A stretch of 64,000 nt of DNA from Myxococcales bacterium 68-20 (GTDB lineage: Bacteria; Myxococcota_A; Polyangia; Polyangiales; Polyangiaceae), in contig MKVQ01000019.1 of assembly GCA_001899635.1 (NCBI GenBank), positions 68,264 through 132,263 on the forward strand, written 5' to 3'. A program made the position numbers and the translations under genes. A model generated the notes under the pieces. It had not been told where the DNA came from and did no database searches. It worked only from the letters and a program-made list of their open reading frames with translations. This document shows, piece after piece, positions 8,099 to 16,500 of the stretch; position 1 is the stretch's first letter, and each line of letters opens with the position of its first letter.

Positions 8099-9574
8099 TC
8101 AGGGCAGCCCGGTGACCTTCACCGGGAACGGGCTGTCGACCGTCGTTCCGTCCCCGAGCTGTCCGCGATCGTTCTTGCCCCAGCACCACACAGTGCTGTC
8201 GGCCTTGCGCGCGCATACGTGACGGAGCCCGGGAGCCACCGCGACGACGTCCGACAGCACGCCCACCCCAGCCGGTCCCTTGATCTGCGTGGGCACCGGC
8301 GTCGAGACGATCGCGCCTCCATCCGGAAGCGACGCGATGTCGGCGCCCCAGCACCAGACCGTCTTGTCCGTTCGCACCGCGCAGGTGACCTGCTCCGCGA
8401 CGCCGATCGACGCGACGTTCGCGATCCCCGGCACCGCCGCCGCGAAGGCGCGCTGCAGCGTCGTCGCCGGATCGATGCCGAGCTGGCCGGCGTCGTTCGT
8501 CCCCCAGCAGAAGACCGCTCCCTGCCTGAGAGCGCAGGTGTGCTTGCCGCCGGAGGCGATCGCCGTGACCTTGTCGAGCGGCGTGAGGAGGTTCGCGTCG
8601 GTGACGACCGCCTGCGGAACGGGCTCGCCGCTCTGCGTGCCCGGCCGGCCGAGCTGCGCGCCGAGGTTCGTGCCCCAGCAGAACACGCGATCTCCCGCGA
8701 GCGCGCACGAGTGCACCTCGCCGGCGGCGACCGCGCTCGCCTTCGGAGCCATCGCGCCGGGGATGGCCGTCGACTCGACCAGCGTGCCCGAGCACGAGTG
8801 GCTCGCGAGCGCGTGGTAGGCGTAGAAGATCGGCGCGGAGCACGCGGGATCGGCGGCGACCGGACGCCCGAGCTCACTGAAGGCGGAGTGACCGAAACAC
8901 ACGTGCCTGCCGTTCGCCTTCAGCACGCACGTGTGAGGCCCTCCCGCCGCGACCCCCGCGACGTCGAGGTTGCCGATCGCGCGAGGTCGGGTGCGGTCCG
9001 GTCCGAGGGCCGACGGCGGCTCCGCCTGCGCGCCCGAGAAGCGCTGGCCCCAGCAGAAGAGGATCCCCTGACGACGTGCACAGGAGTGCCACGGCGCCAG
9101 CGCGAGCTCCTCGATGCCGTCGAACGGCAGGCCGGTCTCGTCGACGGTAATCCGCGTGGCCGTCGAGACGTCCGCCGCGGGCGTGCCTTCTCCCGTCGTG
9201 CCGAGTCCGAGCTGGCCATGATCGTTGGCGCCCCAGCACCACACCGTCGCGGCCCCGCCGGTCGTGACGACGCATGTATGATCCCCGCTTCCGACGGCGA
9301 GGTCGGGATGGAAGCCCGAGCCCGTCGCGAGCAGCGGTCCCGTCGGACCGCCGTCGACCGGCCCCGCTTCGGCGTCCAGGCCAGCGTCGAGCTCCGCGTC
9401 GACCAGCGACGCGTCGGCGGGGCCAGCGTCGCCGACCGTGACGACGTCCGCGCCCCCCTCGACCGGCGGCGGGACGTAATAGCGGTCGGTGGGCTCGCGC
9501 TCGATCTCGTCACATGCAGCGAATGCGAGCGCACTCACCGCGATGCCGATCCCGAGAGCAAGCCCCCAGCGCAT
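8099..9574 (-). CDS. RCC1-repeat lipoprotein, stand-alone
   Basis: 491 residues. The N-terminus is a lipoprotein signal (GIGIAVSALAFAAC), followed by an Asp/Ala/Gly-rich linker and a seven-fold RCC1 pattern. Blade cores include VWCWGANDHGQLG, LFCWGQRFSG, HVCFGHSAFSELG, VFCWGTNLGAQLG, VFCWGTNDAGQLG, VWCWGADI and VWCWGKNDRGQLG. Seven blades make a complete propeller. The alternating Cys suggest disulfides, as expected for an exported protein. It resembles the RCC1 genes of the two cassettes, but no sigma factor or Cys-rich partner sits beside it. The IS91 remnant abuts its 3' end. Function unknown. Confidence 0.9.
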   Translation of the reverse strand: MRWGLALGIGIAVSALAFAACDEIEREPTDRYYVPPPVEGGADVVTVGDAGPADASLVDAELDAGLDAEAGPVDGGPTGPLLATGSGFHPDLAVGSGDHTCVVTTGGAATVWCWGANDHGQLGLGTTGEGTPAADVSTATRITVDETGLPFDGIEELALAPWHSCARRQGILFCWGQRFSGAQAEPPSALGPDRTRPRAIGNLDVAGVAAGGPHTCVLKANGRHVCFGHSAFSELGRPVAADPACSAPIFYAYHALASHSCSGTLVESTAIPGAMAPKASAVAAGEVHSCALAGDRVFCWGTNLGAQLGRPGTQSGEPVPQAVVTDANLLTPLDKVTAIASGGKHTCALRQGAVFCWGTNDAGQLGIDPATTLQRAFAAAVPGIANVASIGVAEQVTCAVRTDKTVWCWGADIASLPDGGAIVSTPVPTQIKGPAGVGVLSDVVAVAPGLRHVCARKADSTVWCWGKNDRGQLGDGTTVDSPFPVKVTGLP

Positions 9575-9633
9575 GGAGTGAACCGTAGCTCGGAAGCCGC
9601 CCGAACGCTCGCGGCTCCTCGGTCACTGGATGA

Positions 9634-11013
9634 TTACGCTCTCGCTCCACCGGCGTGCTCGCGGACGCGCGCCCGCATGTGCATGCCGCCCTTGGGACGA
9701 AGAGTGACGAGCGGATCGAGCTCGACCGGCGCTGCACTCGCAAGGTCGAACCGGACGCGCCGCGCGATCGTCGCGAGCACGACGTGACCTTCCATGAGCG
9801 CGAAGTGGTTGCCGATGCAGATGCGCGGCCCCGCCCCGAAGGGCATGTACGCGCAGCGTGGGAGCTGCTTTTCCCGTTCGCCGAGGAAGCGCTCTGGATC
9901 GAACCTCTCCGGATCGGACCAGACGTCCGGCCGCCGGTGGATGCCCATGACGCTCACGAGGACGATCGAGTTTCGCCGCACCCGATACTCGCCGATGGAG
10001 GTGTCCTCGATCGGCCGCCGACCGAGGATGTACGCGGGTGGGTACAAGCGCATCGCCTCCTTGAAGACGGCGAGCGTGTACGGGAGCTTCTTCAGGTCGT
10101 CGTAGGTCGGTGCGTGCCCGAGCGCGTCGATCTCGGACTCCATCCGCGCGCGCACCTCGGGATGACGCGCGAGCAGATAGAACGTCCATGCGAGCGCATT
10201 CGCCGTCGTCTCATGACCGGCGAGGGCGAGCGTCATCGCTTCGTCGCGCACCTGGCGATCGGTCATCGAGGCCCCCTCCTCGTCCCTGGCGTGGAGGAGC
10301 ATGCTGAGGACGTCGCCGCGATCGGCCCCCTCCGCGCGTCGTTCGCGGATGATCCTGTAGACGACGTCGTCGAGACGCGCGACCGCTCGCTTGTACCTCA
10401 GGTTCTGCGGGCTCGGGATCATCGGCGGGAGCGGAAGGACGGAGCCGAGCTGGCCCATCGCGACCTCCATCGCCGTGGTCAGTGCACCGCCGACCGCGTC
10501 GGCGTCGCCGACGACCTCGGTATCGAAGAGCGTCTTCCCCACGATCTCGAAGGTGAGGCGCATCATGGCCTCGGCGACGTCGAGCGACTCGCCCTCACTG
10601 AGCGCCGCGGCGAACCGCTCGGTGCGCTCTGCCATCGTCGTTGCATACGAAGCGATCCGCTTGTGCGCGAACGCGGGGGCGAGCAGCCGGCGCTGCCGCT
10701 CGTGAACGGCGTGCTCGCTCGTGAGGAGACCGTCCCCGAGCACCGGCCGGAGGAAGATCGCGAGGCCCGGCGCCTTCACGAACGAGCCCTGCCTCGTCGA
10801 GAGCACCTCGTTGGCGAGCGACGGCGAGCTGATCAGCACCATCCGACGTACGATCCCCATCGACGTCTCGACGATGTCCGGGTGCGTCTTGGCGAGCCGG
10901 AGGAGCAGGCCGACCCGGTCGTTCCGGAACGACACGAGCGGCCCGAGCAGCGGCTGCCCCGAGAGCCGCGGGAGCGGCCTGACCGGCATCGACGGGGCTG
11001 TGGCTGCGGTCAT
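9634..11013 (-). CDS. Cytochrome P450 monooxygenase
   Basis: 459 residues, normal for a soluble bacterial P450. Visible landmarks are the I-helix oxygen-activation motif AGHETTA, the K-helix ExxR in KEAMRLYPP, PERFDPERF and the heme-binding loop FGAGPRICIGNHFALMEG with the proximal Cys. The layout is similar to CYP102-type heme domains and fatty-acid or terpenoid hydroxylases, but the substrate cannot be read from sequence. The start at 11013 was chosen because GGAGGAG lies seven bases upstream; an in-frame ATG at 11037 has no such site. No ferredoxin or reductase gene is adjacent, so electrons must come from elsewhere. It is divergent from the small gene at 11123. Confidence 0.95.
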   Translation of the reverse strand: MTAATAPSMPVRPLPRLSGQPLLGPLVSFRNDRVGLLLRLAKTHPDIVETSMGIVRRMVLISSPSLANEVLSTRQGSFVKAPGLAIFLRPVLGDGLLTSEHAVHERQRRLLAPAFAHKRIASYATTMAERTERFAAALSEGESLDVAEAMMRLTFEIVGKTLFDTEVVGDADAVGGALTTAMEVAMGQLGSVLPLPPMIPSPQNLRYKRAVARLDDVVYRIIRERRAEGADRGDVLSMLLHARDEEGASMTDRQVRDEAMTLALAGHETTANALAWTFYLLARHPEVRARMESEIDALGHAPTYDDLKKLPYTLAVFKEAMRLYPPAYILGRRPIEDTSIGEYRVRRNSIVLVSVMGIHRRPDVWSDPERFDPERFLGEREKQLPRCAYMPFGAGPRICIGNHFALMEGHVVLATIARRVRFDLASAAPVELDPLVTLRPKGGMHMRARVREHAGGARA

Positions 11014-11122
11014 GGGCCGACTCCTCCGAGCCGACATGATGCGAGCGTTCGCTCGCGGTTGCCAGGCAGACCGCGCGAGTCGGCGCCTTGCCGCTCCTCC
11101 ACCCTGCTATGCTGGGCCGAAA

Positions 11123-11392
11123 ATGAGCTCGATCAAGAAGACGCTGATGAAGCAGGGAATGAAGCTCATGACGGACCCGCGCGTCATGAAGCTCATGCAG
11201 GACGAGCGCGTCATGAAGGCCGTCATGCAGATGATGAGCATGCCCGGCAAGGTCCAGACGTTCACGAACGATCAGGTCGAGCGCCTCGCGAAGGCCATGA
11301 GCCTCGCAACGGAGGACGAGGTGAAGGACCTGAAGCGTCAGATCCGCCGGCTCGAGGAAGAGGTCTCGCGCCTCGAGAAGAAGAAGGGCTGA
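11123..11392 (+). CDS. Small helical protein with C-terminal coiled coil
   Basis: 89 residues. The N-terminal half is Met/Lys-rich and amphipathic (KKTLMKQGMKLMTDPRVMKL). The last ~25 residues (VKDLKRQIRRLEEEVSRLEK) form clear heptads. There is no signal peptide or membrane span. The coiled-coil tail resembles those of phasin-like or polymer-granule-associated small proteins, but that is only a resemblance. It is divergent from the P450 gene with ~110 bases between them, room for two promoters, and converges on the alpha/beta hydrolase gene. Confidence 0.75.
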   Translation: MSSIKKTLMKQGMKLMTDPRVMKLMQDERVMKAVMQMMSMPGKVQTFTNDQVERLAKAMSLATEDEVKDLKRQIRRLEEEVSRLEKKKG

Positions 11393-11435
11393 GAAGTACC
11401 GGCCGCGCGCGCCGCCGTCTCGACCGCCGGCGCGC

Positions 11436-12518
11436 TCAGGCGGCGGAACGCTTCTCGATCCAGTTCGTGACGAGGGGCCACGTCGAGAGCGGCGCATCCC
11501 GTCCGACGAGCAGATCGATGTGGCCGAGCGGCACCGTCTTGTAGGTCTTGTCCTTCGAGCGGCTCCGCTCGAACGCCGGACGGACGCTCGCAGGCGGCGC
11601 GAGGTCGTCGTTCATGCCGGCGAGGACGAAGAGCGGAAGGTCCATCTCCTCGAACCGCTCGACGTAGTCCTGCGCGTGGCCGCCGAAGCGCTTCTGCGCG
11701 CCCCACTCGAACATGTTGCGCATCTCCTGGATCCCCGCGCGGTCGAACGCGAGGCGGAGGTGCTGGTCGAGCACGTGCGGCTCGAGCGCGCCGACATGCC
11801 AGCCACGGAGCGGGATCGGATAGAACGGGCTGTCCGCGACGCGCCGGATGCTGCGGATGAACGCGCCGACCGGATAGAGCGGAAGCGGCACGCCGACATG
11901 GGGCACGCCGATCCGCCGCATGGCATCGAAGACGAGCGCGATTGCCTGGAGCGAGAACGAGCCACGAGTGAAGTGGTACGGACTGCCGATCGACGCGATC
12001 CCCGCGACCGCGCCTTTCAGCTTCGGCGCCGCGGCGTAGCTGACGAGACCGCCGAGCGAATGCCCGACGAGGAACGGCGCCCGGTTGCCGGTATGGGAGA
12101 GGACCTCTTCGATCGCAATCGGCAGGTCCTCGACGACGTACTCGTCGACGCTACGGGGTGTCCGCGCGCCGAAGTGCCGCGAGCGCCCGTGGCCGCGGAG
12201 GTCCAAGTTGAAGACGTCGTAACCGGCGCGGGCGAGGTGATTGGCGAAGCTACGCGCCGGCAGGTGCCATGCGTAGCGGTTCTGGCCGAACCCGTGGACG
12301 AGCAGGATGGGAGCCCGCGTGCCGCCGCCGTTCGAGACGAGGCGCTTCCTGACCATCGCCAGCGGTACGCGTCCCCCGGTGACGACCAGCTCCTTCACGA
12401 ACGTCGCCCGTTCGTGCCGATCGATCGTCTGTTCGAGGGTGCGTCCGTAGAGAATCAAAGGCGTGCGTCGAGCAGGTAGCCGGTGGCGCGCTGGAGGCCC
12501 CCCAACCTCGACGCCCAT
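11436..12518 (-). CDS. Alpha/beta-fold hydrolase
   Basis: Up to 360 residues. The fold is shown by the oxyanion segment LLVHGFGQNRYAW, NLDLRGHGRS, the nucleophile elbow VGHSLGGLVSY, an acid loop AGMNDDLAPP and the final GHIDLLVG, giving a Ser-Asp-His triad. No lipobox or export signal is seen, so it is probably cytoplasmic. The start is uncertain: the ATG at 12518 lacks a good ribosome site and the first ~25 residues are Arg/Pro-rich, so a start a little downstream is possible. Substrate unknown; esterase, lipase or acyl-transfer roles are all possible. Confidence 0.88.
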   Translation of the reverse strand: MGVEVGGPPARHRLPARRTPLILYGRTLEQTIDRHERATFVKELVVTGGRVPLAMVRKRLVSNGGGTRAPILLVHGFGQNRYAWHLPARSFANHLARAGYDVFNLDLRGHGRSRHFGARTPRSVDEYVVEDLPIAIEEVLSHTGNRAPFLVGHSLGGLVSYAAAPKLKGAVAGIASIGSPYHFTRGSFSLQAIALVFDAMRRIGVPHVGVPLPLYPVGAFIRSIRRVADSPFYPIPLRGWHVGALEPHVLDQHLRLAFDRAGIQEMRNMFEWGAQKRFGGHAQDYVERFEEMDLPLFVLAGMNDDLAPPASVRPAFERSRSKDKTYKTVPLGHIDLLVGRDAPLSTWPLVTNWIEKRSAA

Positions 12519-12614
12519 TTTGTCTGCGTTCTTCGAGTCAGTGTAGCATCTGGCCGAGCTTGCGTGGCAACCTGCCGGCCAAGCTTCGATCTCTTGCCTC
12601 TAGAGGCTCTCGCT

Positions 12615-13526
12615 ATGCGATCCACGACCCTGCTCTCGTTCAGTGCCGTTCTTGCCGCCGTGCTTGCGTTTCCCACCGCTGCGCTTGCGCAGCAGAGCGG
12701 AGACGCCCCGAAGACCGAAGAAAGCGGCGACGAAGCCAAGAAGGAAGAAGGCGAGGGCAAGAAGGACCTCTCGACCGTCGAGCCGCCGCGAGAGCAGTGG
12801 GACATCTACGATGTCGAGGAGCTGCCGGGCCGGAGCTACTTCTTCGTCGGCCTCCGTTACCGCGGCAACATCGTCCCGGGCTTCTTGCTCAACATGTTCG
12901 TGGAGGAGGGAAAGACCATCTACACGAACATGATCGGCGCGGAGTTCGAGCTCCGAAAGGACGGCTTCTCGCTCATCCCGGCGCTCTCGTATCACGAGCT
13001 CGGGACCGGCGACATTCTCTTCAAACAGAAGAACACGCCGAACATCGCGGGCAATTACTCGGTCGTGAACAGCGGAATGAAGCTCGTTTACGCGTCGGTC
13101 GATCTCCTCTGGTCGACGAAGCTCTCGAAGAACGTCGAGTTCGAATACGGCGCGGGCTTCGGTCTCGGCGGGGTCTTCGGCGATCTCGAGAACAGCTGGG
13201 TGAGGGAGGACCCGAACGGCCCGCTGCTCGCCGAGAGCACCGGCCGTCGCTACAGCCGCTGCAACGCCGTCGGCGACCCGGGGTCCGGCTGCAACCCGGC
13301 CGACCACCAGAACTCCGAGGTCAACAAGGTGAACGGCTACAAGGAGCCGAGCTGGTTCAGCGGCGGCTCGAAGCCGGCGATCTTCCCGTGGATCTCGATT
13401 CCGCAGATCGGCCTCCGCATCAAGCCGATCAAGCAGTTCGTCGCGCGCGTCGGTCTGGGCTTCTCCCTCACCGGCTTCTGGTTCGGCATCAACGGCCAAT
13501 ACGGCCTCGAGCAGAAGCGAGACTGA
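12615..13526 (+). CDS. Predicted outer-membrane beta-barrel protein
   Basis: 303 residues. A clear signal peptide (LLSFSAVLAAVLAFPTAALA, cleavage after ALA) is followed by a highly charged Glu/Lys linker. The C-terminal ~230 residues have alternating strands with aromatic girdles (YFFVGLRYRGN, EFEYGAGFGLGG, FVARVGLGFSLTGFWFGI). Two Cys lie in an exposed loop (YSRCNAVGDPGSGCNP). This organisation fits a porin-like or OmpA-like barrel with a periplasmic stalk. A GAGG lies nine bases before the ATG. No family could be named. Confidence 0.82.
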   Translation: MRSTTLLSFSAVLAAVLAFPTAALAQQSGDAPKTEESGDEAKKEEGEGKKDLSTVEPPREQWDIYDVEELPGRSYFFVGLRYRGNIVPGFLLNMFVEEGKTIYTNMIGAEFELRKDGFSLIPALSYHELGTGDILFKQKNTPNIAGNYSVVNSGMKLVYASVDLLWSTKLSKNVEFEYGAGFGLGGVFGDLENSWVREDPNGPLLAESTGRRYSRCNAVGDPGSGCNPADHQNSEVNKVNGYKEPSWFSGGSKPAIFPWISIPQIGLRIKPIKQFVARVGLGFSLTGFWFGINGQYGLEQKRD

Positions 13527-13551
13527 CGGCACAGGGCCAATCCGGGGGCGC

Positions 13552-13584
13552 TGGCACAAAAAGGCCCTGGCACATCCGTGGCAC
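13552..13584 (+). promoter_or_regulatory. Three TGGCAC direct repeats before the signalling gene
   Basis: TGGCAC occurs at 13552, 13568 and 13579, immediately upstream of the ATG at 13588. The hexamer is the -24 half of sigma-54 promoters, but no TGC box follows at the right spacing. The copies are more likely a binding site, perhaps for autoregulation, or chance. Confidence 0.3.
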
Positions 13585-13587
13585 GGT

Positions 13588-16500
13588 ATGATGCCACCTG
13601 TGAGCGCTTCCAGCGTTCTGGCCGGGCAGGACCGCAAGTCCGAGCCCATGGGGAGCACACCGACGTTCAGGATGCCGGCTCGATATGAGCCAATGGCACT
13701 CCTCGGCAAAGGTGGTGGCGGTGAGGTGTGGGCCGTCCGCGATCGGGTCACCGGGCGCGATCTCGCGCTCAAGGTCCTTGCCGAGGACGCCGGCGAGGCC
13801 GAAGTCATGGCCCTCGTCCGCGAGGCGGTGACGCTGAGCGGCCTCGAGGGGCTCGGCGTCCCGCAGGTGCTCGCGTTCGGGCGCCTTCCGGGCAGCCAGC
13901 GCCGCTTCCTCGTCCGTGAGCTCGTCGACGGTAAGAGTCTCGAAGAGGTGATCGCCGACGGCCCGAGCTCGGGCGCCGGCGAGGAGAGCGCACGCCAGTG
14001 GCTCCTCCCACTCGCGAGCGCCGCCGACCAGCTCACCGTGCTCCACCGCGCCGGGCTCCTGCACGGCGACATCAAGCCGGCGAACGTCATCGTCGGAAGG
14101 GACGGGACGGGTACGCTCGTCGACCTCGGTCTCGCGACGCCGTGGCGCGAAGGTGGCGCGCGCGCGCGCGGACTCACGCCGAAGTATGCCGCGCCGGAGC
14201 TGCTCCAGGGAGCGCCGCTCACCGTTCGTGGTGAGGTCTACGCGCTCGGCGCCACGTTGAAAGACGCGCTCGTGGGACGCCGCGCCGATCTCGACGAGGC
14301 GACGCACGCGGCACTCGCTGACATCACCGCGCGCGCGACCGAGGAAGATCCGGAGGCGCGTTACCCGAGCGTCGACGAGCTCGGCAGCGCGCTCAAGAGC
14401 GCCGCCAGGATCGAGACGCGCGCGCTCGCCGCCGCGTGGCCGGTGCTCGGCGCCGATGCGGCCGCACAGGCGCTCGCCGCCGAGGTCGCGCGACTCGGTC
14501 CGGGGCAAGGGGTGGCGATCGTGGGCCCGAGGCGCTCGGGACGGAGCACGCTCGCGCACCGGCTCTCGTGGTCGCTCGGAGTGAGCGGCACCCCGGTCGC
14601 GAGCATCGAGCCCTCGCGCGACGCGATGGTGAGCTCGCTCGAGGTGGTCGACCTCGAGCTCGGAGCATGGGCCGCTGGAGGCCAGGGCGACGGGGCTCGA
14701 TCGGGAACGCAGAGCGCAGGCGCCCTCGTCATCGTCGTCGACGATCTCGCCGGCCTCGACGACGAGGCGCGCGGACGGATCCGTCGCGCTGCCGAGGAAG
14801 GCGCGCGCATCGTCGCCGTCGCCGACGAGGAGGCAGTCGCCACGCTCGCACCGCGCGGAGTCAGCACGTTCGTCGTCCCCCCGCTCGACGAGAGCAGCGC
14901 CGCCGATCTCGTCAAGCGCGCGATCCCTTCCCTCCCCGACCGGCTTACGAAGCACCTGCTCGATCGCACCGGACGCCGTCCGGGCCCGCTCCGCTCGTTC
15001 GTGAAGCGGCTCGCGGGGCGCGCGGTCACGTCGACCGAAGAGATCGACGAGATCCTCGACACGACCTCGAGCCGGAGCATCCCGCCTACCTCTCGCTCGC
15101 GTGAGGACGCGCTCGCCGAGCTCACGCGCGCGCTCGACACCGGGCGCTTCGACACCGCCGCACAGGTACTCGAGGCCCTCGGTCCACCGTCGAGCGATCA
15201 CGAGTCCGTCGACTTCGCCATCGCTCGGTCGAAGATCCTGCTCGCGCGAAGCGACGCCGCAGGGTCGGCCAAGGCGCTCGACGCCGTCGCGGAGGCCGCG
15301 CCGAAGAGCACGTCTTCAAGGGCCTGGCGCATCGCACGCGCACGCACGTTCATGCGCGCCGGCGACTCCGGCGAGGCGGCTCGTCTCACCGAGAGCGTGG
15401 CGAAGGGCGCGGAGAAGGACGCGAGCACGGCCGACGCCCTCTCCGTCCACGGGCTCGCGCTCGCCTTCACCGGCGACGAGCCGAACGCGAAGAAGGCGCT
15501 CGAGGAAGCGGTCGCGATCGCGCGCAACGTGCAAGATGCACGTATCGAGGCCATCGCGCAGGTATCTCTCGCGATCGCACATCAGCGCGGCGGACGCGCG
15601 AAGGAGGCGCGTGAGGCATACGAGGCCGCCCTCGCCTCCGCCGAGCGGGCGCGCGACGCCTGGACACTCGCAACGACGCGCCTGAACCTCGCCGGGCTCG
15701 CGAAGGCGGACGGCGATCTCGCGCAGGCGCTCGTGCACCTCGAGGGCGCGCTCGACATGGGACGGCGCGCAGGCGGCTTCATCGTCGTCCAGCAGGCGCT
15801 GTTCAACCTCGCCAACCTCGACCTCTACCTCGGGCGATATGCGCGCGCGGCGGCCTCGATCGAGAAGCTCGCGGAGCAGCGCGACAAGCTCGCGCCGAAC
15901 GCTCGCGCGCAGCTCCTCGGCCTGCAAGCCGAGCTCGCGACGCGGATGGGCGACATCGATCGCGCCGCGCGGCTCTACGACCTCTCCGCCGAGGCGTACG
16001 AGGCCGTCGCCCGCCCACTCGACGGCGCCGAGGCTCGACTCGAGAGCATCCTCACCCGGCTCGGCGCGACCCCGAACGAGCCCGCGCGGGACGTCTCTGC
16101 GCTCGCCCGCGAGCTCGACGCGCTCCGGAGCAAGCTCGGCGAAGGCGGCTTCCAGGAGCACGAGGCGCTCGCCGGGATCGTACGCGGGTCCCTCGCGCTC
16201 GCGCGCGGGGACGAGACCGGCGCGCGCGAGGCCCTCGACGAGGCCCATGCGCGCGCGATGAGCGCGGGTCAGCGCGAATGGGCGTGGCGCGCGCTCGACG
16301 CCCGCGCCCGACTCGCCGCTGCGCAGGGCGCGTCGGCGCTCGCGCGGCGGGACACCGATGCCTCGCTCGCGATGCTCGAGGAAACCGCCTCGAAGCTTCC
16401 GCGCGACCTCCGGGAGGTGTTCTGGAACGATCCTCGGCGACGCGCGCTGCGGCAAGCCCACACCGCGACGATGCCGGCACTCCCGACCGCTGCATGGTCC

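Noticed and set aside
8219-9787. 522-codon plus-strand frame over the RCC1 gene
   Set aside because: Arg/Asp-rich shadow of the seven-blade RCC1 protein on the other strand.
11338-11706. Second small gene between the helical protein and the hydrolase
   Set aside because: It overlaps both well-supported genes and has an Arg/Ala-rich shadow composition.
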